A stretch of DNA of 64,000 nucleotides from Enterobacteriaceae endosymbiont of Donacia crassipes (lineage in GTDB: Bacteria; Pseudomonadota; Gammaproteobacteria; Enterobacterales; Enterobacteriaceae), in the NCBI RefSeq assembly GCF_012569785.1, contig NZ_CP046202.1:287621-351620 (forward strand), read 5' to 3'. Shown piece by piece: positions 52,218 through 63,985 of this stretch. The position numbers and the translations under genes are program-made. Each line of letters starts with the position of its first letter. Position 1 is the first letter of the stretch. The notes beneath the pieces are model-generated. The model made no database searches, had not been told where the DNA came from, and worked only from the letters and a program-made list of their open reading frames with translations.

Positions 52218-52673
52218 ATGAAAGTAATTTTATTAGATTCTATTCCTAATATAGGAGAAAAATCTCAAATTGTAGATGTTAAACCTGGATATGCACGTAA
52301 TTTTTTAATACCAAAAAATAAAGTAATGATTGCTACAAAAAGTAATATTATTATTTTAAAACAAAAAATTTTAGAAAAACAATCTAAATTATTAGATATT
52401 TTAAATAAAGCAAAATTACGATTAAAAAAATTTAATTTAATAAAAAATAAAATAAAAATTACTGCTAAAACAGGAAAAAATGGAAAATTATTTGGATCAA
52501 TAGGTAAAAATGATATTTTAAAAGAATTTAAAAAAATTGGGTTTAATATTTTAAAAAAAGAAATAAAATTACCTAAAGGAGGTTTTAAATATATTGGAAA
52601 ATATATTGTAATTTTTCAATTTCATGCAAAAATTTTAATTGAAAAACAAATTAGTATAGTAAGTGATAAATAA
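52218..52673 (+). CDS. rplI: 50S ribosomal protein L9
   Basis: Elongated two-domain 23S-binding protein. The protein has 151 aa (E. coli 149). The N-terminal domain VKPGYARNFLIPKNKVMIATK is intact; the long helix and C-terminal domain (TAKTGKNGKLFGSIGKNDIL) are recognisable, with KLPKGGFKYIGKY near the end. Last protein gene before ffs. Confidence 0.96.
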   Translation: MKVILLDSIPNIGEKSQIVDVKPGYARNFLIPKNKVMIATKSNIIILKQKILEKQSKLLDILNKAKLRLKKFNLIKNKIKITAKTGKNGKLFGSIGKNDILKEFKKIGFNILKKEIKLPKGGFKYIGKYIVIFQFHAKILIEKQISIVSDK

Positions 52674-52684
52674 TTAATTAAATA

Positions 52685-52712
52685 TTGACTAATTAATAAA
52701 ATTATGTATAAT
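52685..52712 (+). promoter_or_regulatory. sigma-70 promoter of ffs (4.5S RNA)
   Basis: TTGACT (52685-52690), a 16-base spacer and a perfect TATAAT (52707-52712). The predicted start, seven bases later at about 52719, coincides exactly with the 5' base of the RNA's closing helix. The agreement of the two independent signals makes this the firmest promoter in the window. Confidence 0.75.
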
Positions 52713-52718
52713 TTCTGT

Positions 52719-52818
52719 AAACATGACTATTTAAAACAATATTATTTTATGAATCCAGTCAGATCTGGAAAGAAGCAGCTGTAGTAAATATAATATGTGT
52801 AAATAGGTAGTCATGTTT
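52719..52818 (+). ncRNA. ffs: signal recognition particle 4.5S RNA
   Basis: RNA scaffold for Ffh in co-translational membrane targeting. The core GTCAGATCTGGAAAGAAGCA matches the conserved Ffh-binding domain: GGAA tetraloop, with the closing pair changed from C-G to U-A, and the AGCAG internal-loop strand. The terminal helix is perfect: AAACATGACTA (52719-52729) with TAGTCATGTTT (52808-52818). At about 100 bases it is slightly shorter than the 114-base E. coli RNA. It ends 30 bases before the dnaX start; an in-frame ATG of dnaX at 52813 lies within its closing helix. Confidence 0.93.
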
Positions 52819-52848
52819 TATCGTTTAATTTTTATAAAAAATCAAAAC

Positions 52849-53961
52849 ATGAATTCTCATATTTTAGCATCTAAATGGCGTCCTTATTCATTTAATGACG
52901 TTATCGGTCAAGATCATGTAATACAAGCTATAAAACATAGTCTATTTACTAAAAAAATTCATCCTGCTTGGATATTATCAGGTAGTAGAGGAGTAGGTAA
53001 AACAACAATAGCAAGAATATTTGCTATGGGTTTAAGTTGTTTACAAGATATAACATCAAATCCATGCGGATATTGTGAAAATTGTATATCTATAAAAAAA
53101 AATTCTTTTTTAGATTTAATTGAATTAGATTCTGCATCTAAAACAAAAGTAGAAGATATTAGAGAAATATTAGAAATAATTTATTATCCTCCTATAAAAG
53201 GAAGATATAAAATATATATTTTTGATGAATTTCATATGTTATCTAAACATAGTTTTAATGCATTATTAAAAATAATAGAAGAACCTCCAAAATATATAAA
53301 ATTTATATTTGCAACAACAGAATTACAAAAAATACCATCTACAATATTATCTAGATGTATTCAATTTCATTTAAAATTAATAAATGAAAATATAATTTTC
53401 AATCAAATAAAAAATATTTTAAACAAAGAAAATTTTAAATATGATGAAAAAGCATTAAAAATTTTATCTATTGCTGCATATGGTAGCATGCGTGATGCTT
53501 TAAATTTAACAGATCAATTAATATCTATGGGAAAATTAACTATAGAAAATATTAATTTAATGTTAGGATTGATAAAAAAAAAATATTTATTTTCATTAAT
53601 ACAATGTTTTAAAACACAAAAATATAATATAATTTTTAATTTAATTAACAAAATATCTACATTTAATGTCAATTGGGATAATATTATAACAGAAATAATG
53701 ACATTATTACATCATATTTTAAAAATTAAAATTTTAAATAACAATTTTGGTAATTTTTTAATAAATTCTAATTTTACAAAAAATGAAATTTTATTTTATA
53801 AAGAAATATTATACGAATTTTCAGAAATTGAATTAAAATTTTTATACAATATTTTAAATACAGGAAAAAAAAATTTGTATTTATCTCCAAATCCTAAAAT
53901 AGGATTTGAAATGATTATATTAGAAATAATAATTTATTTTAAAAATAAAAATAAAATATAA
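52849..53961 (+). CDS. dnaX: DNA polymerase III clamp-loader subunit, short form (domains I-III only)
   Basis: AAA+ motor of the clamp loader. The ATG at 52849 gives MNSHILASKWRPYSFNDVIG, matching the enteric N terminus; an upstream in-frame ATG at 52813 falls in the 4.5S RNA and is rejected. The protein has 370 aa. Walker A GSRGVGKTTIARIFA, the four zinc cysteines (CLQ, CGYCENC), DEFHMLSKHSFNALLK and the arginine-finger region LSRCIQFHL are intact. It ends at the end of collar domain III. E. coli tau has 643 aa and gamma 431. Domains IV and V, which contact DnaB helicase and the polymerase alpha subunit, are missing, along with the frameshift site that makes gamma. Confidence 0.96.
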   Translation: MNSHILASKWRPYSFNDVIGQDHVIQAIKHSLFTKKIHPAWILSGSRGVGKTTIARIFAMGLSCLQDITSNPCGYCENCISIKKNSFLDLIELDSASKTKVEDIREILEIIYYPPIKGRYKIYIFDEFHMLSKHSFNALLKIIEEPPKYIKFIFATTELQKIPSTILSRCIQFHLKLINENIIFNQIKNILNKENFKYDEKALKILSIAAYGSMRDALNLTDQLISMGKLTIENINLMLGLIKKKYLFSLIQCFKTQKYNIIFNLINKISTFNVNWDNIITEIMTLLHHILKIKILNNNFGNFLINSNFTKNEILFYKEILYEFSEIELKFLYNILNTGKKNLYLSPNPKIGFEMIILEIIIYFKNKNKI

Positions 53962-54083
53962 AAATTTTTATGTATTAAATTAAATATTTTGATATATATA
54001 AAAATTATTTTTTAATATTGTATATTGTAAAATACAAATATATATATTTATTAAATATTTATATAAAAAAGAGTAATATAATT

Positions 54084-55964
54084 ATGAAAAAAGAAACATT
54101 AAATTTTCAATCTGAAGTAAAACAATTATTACATTTAATGATTCATTCACTTTATTCAAATAAAGAAATTTTTTTAAGAGAATTAATATCTAATGCTTCT
54201 GATGCTGTTGATAAATTAAAGTTTGAAGTTTTATCAAAACCAGATTTATATGAAAATAATTCAATATTAAAAGTACAAATTTCTATCAATAAAGAAAAAA
54301 GATTAATTACCATTAATGATAATGGTATTGGGATGACTCGCAACGAAGTTATTGAAAATTTAGGTACAATTGCTAAATCTGGTACTAAAGATTTTATTAA
54401 AGCTTTAAAATTATCTTCAAATAATAAAACAGAATTAAATACACAATTAATAGGTCAATTTGGTGTAGGATTTTATTCTGCTTTTATAGTAGCTGATAAA
54501 GTTTTAGTAAAAACTAGAGCTGCAGGTAAATCTATAGATAAAGGTGTTTTTTGGGAATCTACAGGAGAAGGAAATTATCATATAGCTAATATTAATAAAG
54601 AATTTAGAGGAACTGAAATTATATTACATATACGTCCTAAATATGATGAATTTTTAGATACATGGCGTATAAAAACAATAATAAGTAAATATTCAGAACA
54701 CATTTCTTTGCCTATAGAAATAGAAATGTATAATGAAAAAGAAAAAAAATATTATTGGGAACAAGTTAATAAAGCACATGCTCTTTGGTTACGTAATAAA
54801 TCAGATATAAGTAAAAATGAATATAAAGAATTTTATAAACAATTAACATATGATAGTACTGATCCAATTATTTGGAGTCATAATCATGTAGAAGGAAAAC
54901 AAGAATATATTAGTTTATTGTACGTTCCTTTTACTATTCCATGGGATATTCGTAATCGTGATTATAAAAACGGATTAAAATTATATGTACAAAGAGTGTT
55001 TATCATGGAGGATGCAGAACAATTATTACCTAAATATTTAAGATTTATAAGAGGTTTAGTTGATTCTAATGATTTACCTTTAAATATTTCAAGAGAAATT
55101 TTACAAAAAAATAGTATTATTCGTAATATGAAAGCTACATTAACAAAAAAAGTTCTTCATATGTTAATAAATCTTACTAAAGAACCAAAAAAATATAATG
55201 ATTTTTGGAAAAAATATGGTTTAATTTTTAAAGAAGGTCCAGCAGAAGATATAAAAAATAAAAATATAATTATTAAATTATTACGTTTTGCTTCAACAAT
55301 TAATAATAATTCTGAACAAGATATATCTTTAGATGATTATGTTAAAAGAATGATAAAAGGACAAAAAAAAATATATTTTTTAACATCAGATAATTATCTT
55401 ACAGCTAAAAGTAGTCCTCATTTAGAATTTTTTTCTCAAAAAGGAATAGAAGTATTATTATTAATAGATCATATTGATGAATGGATGATGAGTTATATTA
55501 ATGAATATAAAGGTAAAACATTTCAATCTATTAGTAAACAAGATGATTCATTAGATGAATTTATTAAAAATAAAAATAATCTTATAGAAGATAAAATAAA
55601 AGAAAAATTTAAACCTTTTTTACAAAAAATACAAAATTTATTAGGTAATAAAATAAAAAAAGTAAAATTAACAAGTAGATTAATTAATACTCCTGCTATT
55701 GTTACTACTGATTTAAATGAAATGAGTACACAAATGGCAAAATTATTTGCAGCTGCAGGACAAAAAACTCCAGAAATAAAATATAATTTTGAATTAAATC
55801 CTAATCATATTTTAATCAAAAAAATATTAATAATTAAAGATGAAGAATATTTTTCTGAATTTATTAATTTATTATTAGATGAAGCTATTTTAGCGGAAAA
55901 AGGTACATTAGAAAATCCAAATAAATTTATTAATCTTATAAATAAATTTTTATCTAAAATTTAA
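54084..55964 (+). CDS. htpG: chaperone HtpG (Hsp90)
   Basis: ATP-dependent chaperone. The frame is open from 54018, but the ATG at 54084 gives [16 protein letters not shown], the family N terminus, with AAGAG upstream. The protein has 626 aa (E. coli 624). The nucleotide-binding motifs are [25 protein letters not shown] and [17 protein letters not shown]. The middle domain ([11 protein letters not shown]) and C-terminal dimerisation domain are complete. No heat-shock sigma-32 promoter could be recognised upstream. Confidence 0.98.
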   Translation: MKKETLNFQSEVKQLLHLMIHSLYSNKEIFLRELISNASDAVDKLKFEVLSKPDLYENNSILKVQISINKEKRLITINDNGIGMTRNEVIENLGTIAKSGTKDFIKALKLSSNNKTELNTQLIGQFGVGFYSAFIVADKVLVKTRAAGKSIDKGVFWESTGEGNYHIANINKEFRGTEIILHIRPKYDEFLDTWRIKTIISKYSEHISLPIEIEMYNEKEKKYYWEQVNKAHALWLRNKSDISKNEYKEFYKQLTYDSTDPIIWSHNHVEGKQEYISLLYVPFTIPWDIRNRDYKNGLKLYVQRVFIMEDAEQLLPKYLRFIRGLVDSNDLPLNISREILQKNSIIRNMKATLTKKVLHMLINLTKEPKKYNDFWKKYGLIFKEGPAEDIKNKNIIIKLLRFASTINNNSEQDISLDDYVKRMIKGQKKIYFLTSDNYLTAKSSPHLEFFSQKGIEVLLLIDHIDEWMMSYINEYKGKTFQSISKQDDSLDEFIKNKNNLIEDKIKEKFKPFLQKIQNLLGNKIKKVKLTSRLINTPAIVTTDLNEMSTQMAKLFAAAGQKTPEIKYNFELNPNHILIKKILIIKDEEYFSEFINLLLDEAILAEKGTLENPNKFINLINKFLSKI

Positions 55965-55973
55965 ATTTGATAC

Positions 55974-56015
55974 AGATAAGATAATTATAAAAAATAATTA
56001 TCTTATCTTTTTTTT
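55974..56015 (+). terminator. rho-independent terminator of htpG
   Basis: A 15-pair perfect stem, AGATAAGATAATTAT (55974-55988) with ATAATTATCTTATCT (55994-56008), loop AAAAA, followed by seven T. It starts ten bases after the htpG stop. The clearest classical terminator in the window. Confidence 0.9.
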
Positions 56016-56196
56016 AAAAAATATTTTATTATTTTAAATATTGTTTTATTAAAATAAATTATTTACTATATAAAAAAATACTTTTATGATTTAATTAGAA
56101 TATTTAGAATATAAAAAATTCTATATAAAAGTGTATGTCTTATTTTTATTTAAAATAAGAATTTTATTCACAATTATAATAATTATTAATAAAAAA

Positions 56197-56724
56197 ATGG
56201 CAAAAAAAAGAAATATATTTTTAATAGGGCCTATGGGAGCAGGAAAAAGTACAATTGGTCGTCATCTAGCAAATTTATTAAAAATGGATTTTTTTGATTC
56301 TGATCAAGAAATTGAACGTCGCACAGGTGCAGATATAAATTGGGTATTTGATGTAGAAGGAGAAGAGGGGTTCAGAAAACGTGAAAAAAAAATTATTGAT
56401 GAAATTACTAAAAAACAAGGAATTATTTTAGCTACAGGTGGAGGTTCTATTCAATCTAAAGAAACTAGAAAAATTCTTTCTTCTAGAGGAATTGTTGTAT
56501 ATCTTAAAACTACTATAGAAAAACAATTAAGTCGTACTAAAAGAGATAAAAAACGTCCTTTATTAAAAAATAAACAAAATAAATTAGCTAAAGAAATTTT
56601 AGAAAATTTAGCTAAAAAAAGAAATCATTTATATGATGAAATAGCTGATATTATAATTAAAACAGATGAGCAAAGTGCAAAAATTGTTGCTAATCAGCTT
56701 ATTAGCTTATTAGAAAAAAATTAA
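56197..56724 (+). CDS. aroK: shikimate kinase I
   Basis: Fifth step of the shikimate pathway, making the AroA substrate. The frame opens upstream, but the ATG at 56197 gives [19 protein letters not shown], the enteric N terminus, for 175 aa (E. coli 173). The P-loop GPMGAGKST, substrate residues in [29 protein letters not shown] and ATGGGS, and the lid region [11 protein letters not shown] are all present. No Shine-Dalgarno is evident. aroB follows after 38 bases, as in enterics. Confidence 0.97.
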   Translation: MAKKRNIFLIGPMGAGKSTIGRHLANLLKMDFFDSDQEIERRTGADINWVFDVEGEEGFRKREKKIIDEITKKQGIILATGGGSIQSKETRKILSSRGIVVYLKTTIEKQLSRTKRDKKRPLLKNKQNKLAKEILENLAKKRNHLYDEIADIIIKTDEQSAKIVANQLISLLEKN

Positions 56725-56762
56725 TATAATTAATTTTTTAAATTAAAAGGATAATATTATAT

Positions 56763-57860
56763 ATGGAAAAAACTATTTTAGTTTCAACAAAGAAAAATAA
56801 TTATCCTATTATTATGAATTTTAATTTATTTGATAAAAAAATATTTTTCCCTTTTCTTAAGAAAAACGATAGTATTATGATTGTTACTAATCAAAAAGTT
56901 TTTTCTTTATATTTTAAAAAAATATTTAATCAATTTAATAATATTGGTCTTAAAATTGATTATATTGTTCTTCCTGATGGTGAAAAATATAAAACATTAA
57001 TGACTGTAAATATGATTTTTACAACATTACTTAAAAATTTACATAATAGAGACACAACATTAGTTGCTTTAGGAGGAGGTGTTATAGGTGATATTACTGG
57101 ATTTGCTGCCTCTGTATACCAAAGAGGTGTAAAATATATACAAATACCTACTACCTTATTATCACAAGTAGATTCTTCTGTTGGAGGCAAAACAGCTGTA
57201 AATCATGATTTAGGGAAAAATATGATTGGTAGTTTTTATCAACCTAATCTTGTAATGATTAATTTAAGTTGTTTATATAGTTTATCTCAAAGAGAATTTT
57301 CAGCTGGGATAGCTGAAGTTATAAAATATAGTATTATTTTCGATAAAAAATTTTTTTCTTGGTTAGAAAATAATATAAATGAGTTATTTAACTTAAATAA
57401 AGATAAAATATTTTATTGTATTAATAAATGTTGTAAATTAAAAGCAAAAATTATTTATAAAGATGAATATGAAAATAATCAAAGAATATTATTAAATTTA
57501 GGTCATACATATGCTCATGCTATAGAAACAGAATTAGGATATGGTAAATGGTTGCATGGTGAAGCTGTTGCAGTAGGTATTGTTATTGCAGCTTTAACTT
57601 CTAAAGAATTAAATTTTTTAAATGATTCAGATATAGTAAAAATAATTAATTTATTAAAACAATGTAAATTACCTATCAAATTACCATTAAATATAAATAT
57701 ATACAAATTTTTAAAACATATTTATAGAGATAAAAAAATTAAAAAAAAACAAATTAATATTGTTTTACCAATAAAAATTGGTAAAGTTATTATATATAAA
57801 AATATTTCTGAAAAAATTATTGTTAATGCTATTAATAATAATAAAAATTTATTATTTTAA
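56763..57860 (+). CDS. aroB: 3-dehydroquinate synthase
   Basis: Second step of the shikimate pathway, NAD- and zinc-dependent. The protein has 365 aa (E. coli 362). Motifs: LPDGEKYKTL, the NAD loop LVALGGGVIGDITGFAA, QIPTTLLSQVDSSVGGKTAV, the zinc-ligand block LNLGHTYAHAIE and WLHGEAVAVGI. All catalytic blocks are intact. AAGGAT lies upstream of the ATG. damX, dam and gph, which follow in E. coli, are deleted, bringing rpe next. Confidence 0.98.
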   Translation: MEKTILVSTKKNNYPIIMNFNLFDKKIFFPFLKKNDSIMIVTNQKVFSLYFKKIFNQFNNIGLKIDYIVLPDGEKYKTLMTVNMIFTTLLKNLHNRDTTLVALGGGVIGDITGFAASVYQRGVKYIQIPTTLLSQVDSSVGGKTAVNHDLGKNMIGSFYQPNLVMINLSCLYSLSQREFSAGIAEVIKYSIIFDKKFFSWLENNINELFNLNKDKIFYCINKCCKLKAKIIYKDEYENNQRILLNLGHTYAHAIETELGYGKWLHGEAVAVGIVIAALTSKELNFLNDSDIVKIINLLKQCKLPIKLPLNINIYKFLKHIYRDKKIKKKQINIVLPIKIGKVIIYKNISEKIIVNAINNNKNLLF

Positions 57861-57905
57861 ATTATTAGTATATAATAAAATTTTGTTTATATTTTTTTTT
57901 ATAAA

Positions 57906-58568
57906 ATGAAAAATGTTTTAATTGCTGCATCTATTTTATCTGCTAATTTTGCATATTTAGGAAAAGAAATTAAAGATGTACTTAAAGCTGGAGTTGATAT
58001 AATCCATTTTGATGTTATGGATAATCATTATGTACCTAATTTAACTATTGGACCTTTAGTTTTACAATCTTTAAGAAATTATGGTATTAAATGTATAATA
58101 GATGTACATTTAATGACAAAACCAGTAGATGATTTAATAATTAAATTTGCAGAATCAGGTGCTGATATTATTACTTTACATCCTGAAAGTTCTTATCATT
58201 TAGATAAAAGTATTTCTTTGATAAAGAAATATGGATGTAAAGCTGGTTTAGCTTTAAATCCTTCAACTTCTTTGTGTTATTTAGATTATCTTTTTCATAA
58301 ATTAGATATAATTTTAATTATGTCTGTTAATCCTGGTTTTGAGGGGCAAAAATTTTTAAGTCATATTTATAATAAAATTATTAAAATTAAACAAATTATT
58401 AAAAAAAAAAATATTTTATTAGAAGTAGATGGAGGTATTAATATTAACAATATAAAAAAAATTGTTATTGCAGGGGCAGATATTCTTGTAATAGGTTCAA
58501 CTATATTTAAAAATTCATCATCATATTATGATACTATTAAAAATATTAAATTAAAATTACGTATGTAA
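57906..58568 (+). CDS. rpe: ribulose-phosphate 3-epimerase
   Basis: Pentose phosphate enzyme whose product feeds transketolase and so erythrose-4-phosphate for the shikimate pathway. The protein has 220 aa (E. coli 225). Metal ligands and catalytic aspartates are in IHFDVMDNHYVPNLTIGP, DVHLMTKPVD, MSVNPGFEGQKF and LEVDGGINI. The dam gene normally before it is gone. No clear Shine-Dalgarno. Confidence 0.97.
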   Translation: MKNVLIAASILSANFAYLGKEIKDVLKAGVDIIHFDVMDNHYVPNLTIGPLVLQSLRNYGIKCIIDVHLMTKPVDDLIIKFAESGADIITLHPESSYHLDKSISLIKKYGCKAGLALNPSTSLCYLDYLFHKLDIILIMSVNPGFEGQKFLSHIYNKIIKIKQIIKKKNILLEVDGGININNIKKIVIAGADILVIGSTIFKNSSSYYDTIKNIKLKLRM

Positions 58569-58580
58569 TTTTAAAACATT

Positions 58581-58608
58581 AAGGATAAATTATATTAATA
58601 TAATTATG
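58581..58608 (+). promoter_or_regulatory. trpS start region with a palindrome between Shine-Dalgarno and ATG
   Basis: AAGGA (58581-58585) is about 20 bases before the trpS ATG (58606), too far for normal use. The gap is filled by a perfect 18-base palindrome (58588-58605) that can fold to a 7-pair stem with a TTAA loop. Folding would leave only about two unpaired bases between the two signals, restoring a workable distance. Confidence 0.5.
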
Positions 58609-59607
58609 AAAAAAAAAATAATATTTAGTGGTATTCAACCAACCGGTTTATTAACTATTGGTAATTATATCGGGGCATTATCTCAATGGAAAAAATTACA
58701 AAAAAAATATTTTTGTATTTACTGTATAGCTGATTTACATGCTTTAACTATTTTTCAAAAAAAAAATATGTTAAGTAACAATATACTAGATGTTTTATCT
58801 ATATGTTTAGCATCTGGTATAAATCCTAAAAAAAGTATTATTTTCATACAATCTCATGTTCCTCAACATACTCAATTAAATTGGATTTTAAATTGTTTTA
58901 CTAATTTTGGTGCAATAAGAAGAATGACACAATTTAAAGAAAAAATTTATTTGAATAAAAATATTAATGTTGGATTATTTAATTATCCCATATTAATGGC
59001 TGCAGATATATTGTTATATCAAACATATAAAATACCTGTAGGAAAAGATCAAATTCAACATATTGAATTAGTTAGGGATATTGCGAATCGATTTAATAAT
59101 ATTTACGGAAAAAAAATATTTACAATCCCTAAAAAAAAATTACATGAAAATTATGGTTCATGTATAATGTCATTGTTATCTCCTATAAAAAAAATGTCTA
59201 AATCTGATAATAATAAAAATAATATAATTACATTATTTGATAATGATTTAACAATTAGAAAAAAAATTCAATATGCAATTACTGATTCTGATAATCCACC
59301 TAATATAAAATTTGATTTAAAAAATAAACCAGGAATTTCTAATTTACTTATTATATTATCTAATATAACTGAAATTTCTATACAAAAATTAGAATGTAAT
59401 TTTAATAATAAAAATTATTATGATTTAAAAGAATTTGTTATTAATAATTTATGTTTGTTTTTAAATAAATTAAGAAAGAAATTTTTTTTTTACAGACAAA
59501 ATGAAATTTTGCTAAAAAGTATTATTATTGATGGCGCACAAAAAGCAGAAAAATATGCTAAAATTACTTTAGAAAAAGTATATAATACTATTGGATTAGA
59601 TATTTAA
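58606..59607 (+). CDS. trpS: tryptophanyl-tRNA synthetase
   Basis: Charges tRNA-Trp. The protein has 333 aa (E. coli 334). The class I signature is in GIQPTGLLTIGNYIGALSQW (residues 9-28), with AADILLYQTYKIPVGKDQIQH in the middle and the second signature KKMSKSDNNK near 200. The start is fixed by the family N terminus (MKKKIIFSGIQPTG). gph, normally before it, is missing. It converges with crp with only 18 bases between stops, and I see no terminator hairpin there. Confidence 0.97.
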   Translation: MKKKIIFSGIQPTGLLTIGNYIGALSQWKKLQKKYFCIYCIADLHALTIFQKKNMLSNNILDVLSICLASGINPKKSIIFIQSHVPQHTQLNWILNCFTNFGAIRRMTQFKEKIYLNKNINVGLFNYPILMAADILLYQTYKIPVGKDQIQHIELVRDIANRFNNIYGKKIFTIPKKKLHENYGSCIMSLLSPIKKMSKSDNNKNNIITLFDNDLTIRKKIQYAITDSDNPPNIKFDLKNKPGISNLLIILSNITEISIQKLECNFNNKNYYDLKEFVINNLCLFLNKLRKKFFFYRQNEILLKSIIIDGAQKAEKYAKITLEKVYNTIGLDI

Positions 59608-59625
59608 AAAATTTAAAATATAAAC

Positions 59626-60255
59626 TTACCTTGTACCATATACAACAATTGTTTTACCGTGAGCGTAAATTAAATTACGATTTTTTAAAATTTTCAGTGT
59701 ACGTCCAACAGTTTCTCTAGAGCATCCAACTATTTTACCTATTTCTTGTCTAGTTATTTTTATTTGCATTCCATCTGGATGTGTAATTGCATCTGGAGAT
59801 TTAGCTAAATTTAATAATGTTTTAGAAATTCTATGAGTAACATCTAAAAAAGCTAAATTACTAATTTTTTTAAATGTGATTTGTAATTTATTTACAATTT
59901 GTAAAGAAATTTTCATGATAATATCATTATTGATTTTAACTAAATTAAAAAAATTTTTATATGAGATTTTTGCTAATTCACATTCTGTTCTTAATTTAAT
60001 TAATGTAATTTCTTTATAAGAATTTTTAAAAATTCCATTTTCACCAACAAAACTACCTGCATTTAAATAATTAAGTATTATTTCTTTGCCATTCCTATTT
60101 TTAATAGAAACAACTATACTCCCTTTTAATATATAATATAAATTTTTAGAAATATCTCCTTGTTTTATTAAAATCATTTTAGCAGGGTATTTATTAATCT
60201 TACAATAAGAAAGAAACCATTCTAAAGTAGAATTTTTTTGTAACTTAAGAAACAT
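59626..60255 (-). CDS. crp: CRP-family regulator with intact DNA-binding helix but altered cAMP pocket
   Basis: Orthologue of the cAMP receptor protein: 209 aa aligning without gaps from about residue 9 to the C terminus, so E. coli numbering applies. The helix-turn-helix ([17 protein letters not shown], 169-185) keeps R180, E181 and R185, and the C terminus [12 protein letters not shown] is identical. In the cAMP pocket G71 and E72 are kept, but R82, which binds the cyclic phosphate, is Glu, S83 is Ile, and S128, which touches the adenine across the dimer, is Phe (T127 kept). Activating region 1 (T158, H159) is kept. Region 2 is lost: H19 to K, H21 to N, E96 to K, K101 to N. It probably acts without cAMP. 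Fnr would have N-terminal cysteines; none are seen. Confidence 0.93.
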   Translation of the reverse strand: MFLKLQKNSTLEWFLSYCKINKYPAKMILIKQGDISKNLYYILKGSIVVSIKNRNGKEIILNYLNAGSFVGENGIFKNSYKEITLIKLRTECELAKISYKNFFNLVKINNDIIMKISLQIVNKLQITFKKISNLAFLDVTHRISKTLLNLAKSPDAITHPDGMQIKITRQEIGKIVGCSRETVGRTLKILKNRNLIYAHGKTIVVYGTR

Positions 60256-60354
60256 TAGTAATTATCCTTCTACTATCTTTTGTTTTATAAAATTAATAAA
60301 AAATTTTATTTAAAAATTTTATAAATAAATGTTTATTACATATATATTTATATA

Positions 60355-60427
60355 TGCTGATACCCAGGGTTGAACTGGGATCTTCATCCTTACCAAGGAT
60401 GTGCTCTACCAACTAAGCTATATCAGC
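60355..60427 (-). tRNA. thrT: tRNA-Thr (anticodon GGU)
   Basis: Cloverleaf with acceptor GCTGATA and TATCAGC, discriminator A, anticodon loop TTGGTAA giving GGU. It is close to E. coli thrT. Last of four tRNAs downstream of 5S, in the enteric order thrU-tyrU-glyT-thrT. CCA is not encoded. Confidence 0.96.
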
Positions 60428-60475
60428 TAAAGATATAAATCTTATTCATATTTTTTTTATTTTACAAATTTATTT

Positions 60476-60546
60476 AGCAGACAACGGGAATCGAACCCGT
60501 ATTTTTAGCTTGGAAGGCTAAAGTAATACCATTATACAATGTCTGC
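60476..60546 (-). tRNA. glyT: tRNA-Gly (anticodon UCC)
   Basis: Acceptor GCAGACA with TGTCTGC, discriminator U as in enteric tRNA-Gly(UCC), anticodon loop CTTCCAA. T arm CGGGTTCGATTCCCG is unchanged. CCA is not encoded. Confidence 0.96.
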
Positions 60547-60587
60547 TATATATTAAATTATAATATTATATTTTTATAAAAATATCT

Positions 60588-60669
60588 TGGTGGGAGAAGG
60601 ATTCGAACCTTCGAAGTCTATGACGACAGATTTACAGTCTGCTCCCGTTAACCACTTGGGTATCCCACC
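60588..60669 (-). tRNA. tyrU: tRNA-Tyr (anticodon GUA)
   Basis: Class II tRNA with acceptor GGTGGGA and TCCCACC, discriminator A, anticodon loop CTGTAAA giving GUA, and variable arm GTCATAGAC. Near identical to enteric tyrU. CCA is not encoded. Confidence 0.97.
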
Positions 60670-60720
60670 TTTTTTTAATATTAACAAAAATTTTAGAAAC
60701 TTATAATTAAAACACATAAA

Positions 60721-60793
<73 letters not shown>

Positions 60794-60857
60794 ATATTTT
60801 ATCTATTTAAATGTTCTATAAATAATAATTTTAAAAAAATTAAATAAACTTTAACTT

Positions 60858-60976
60858 ATCCTGGTATTTACCTACTCTCACATGAGGAGACCTCACACTA
60901 CCATTGGCACTACAATGTTTCACTTCTGAGTTCGGGATGGATTCAGGTGGTACCACTGCGTTATTTATACCAGGAT
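60858..60976 (-). rRNA. rrf: 5S ribosomal RNA
   Basis: About 119 bases with terminal helix TCCTGGTAT pairing with ATACCAGGA and the conserved inner blocks CCATCCCGAACTCAGAAGTG and GAGAGTAGGT. It lies about 50 bases after the 23S 3' end. Confidence 0.96.
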
Positions 60977-61004
60977 TACTTTATTAAGTACTATCTAATA
61001 ATCA

Positions 61005-63985
<2,981 letters not shown>

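Noticed and set aside
52813..52848. Longer dnaX start at 52813
   Set aside because: It would add 12 residues not found in the family and lies inside the closing helix of the 4.5S RNA.
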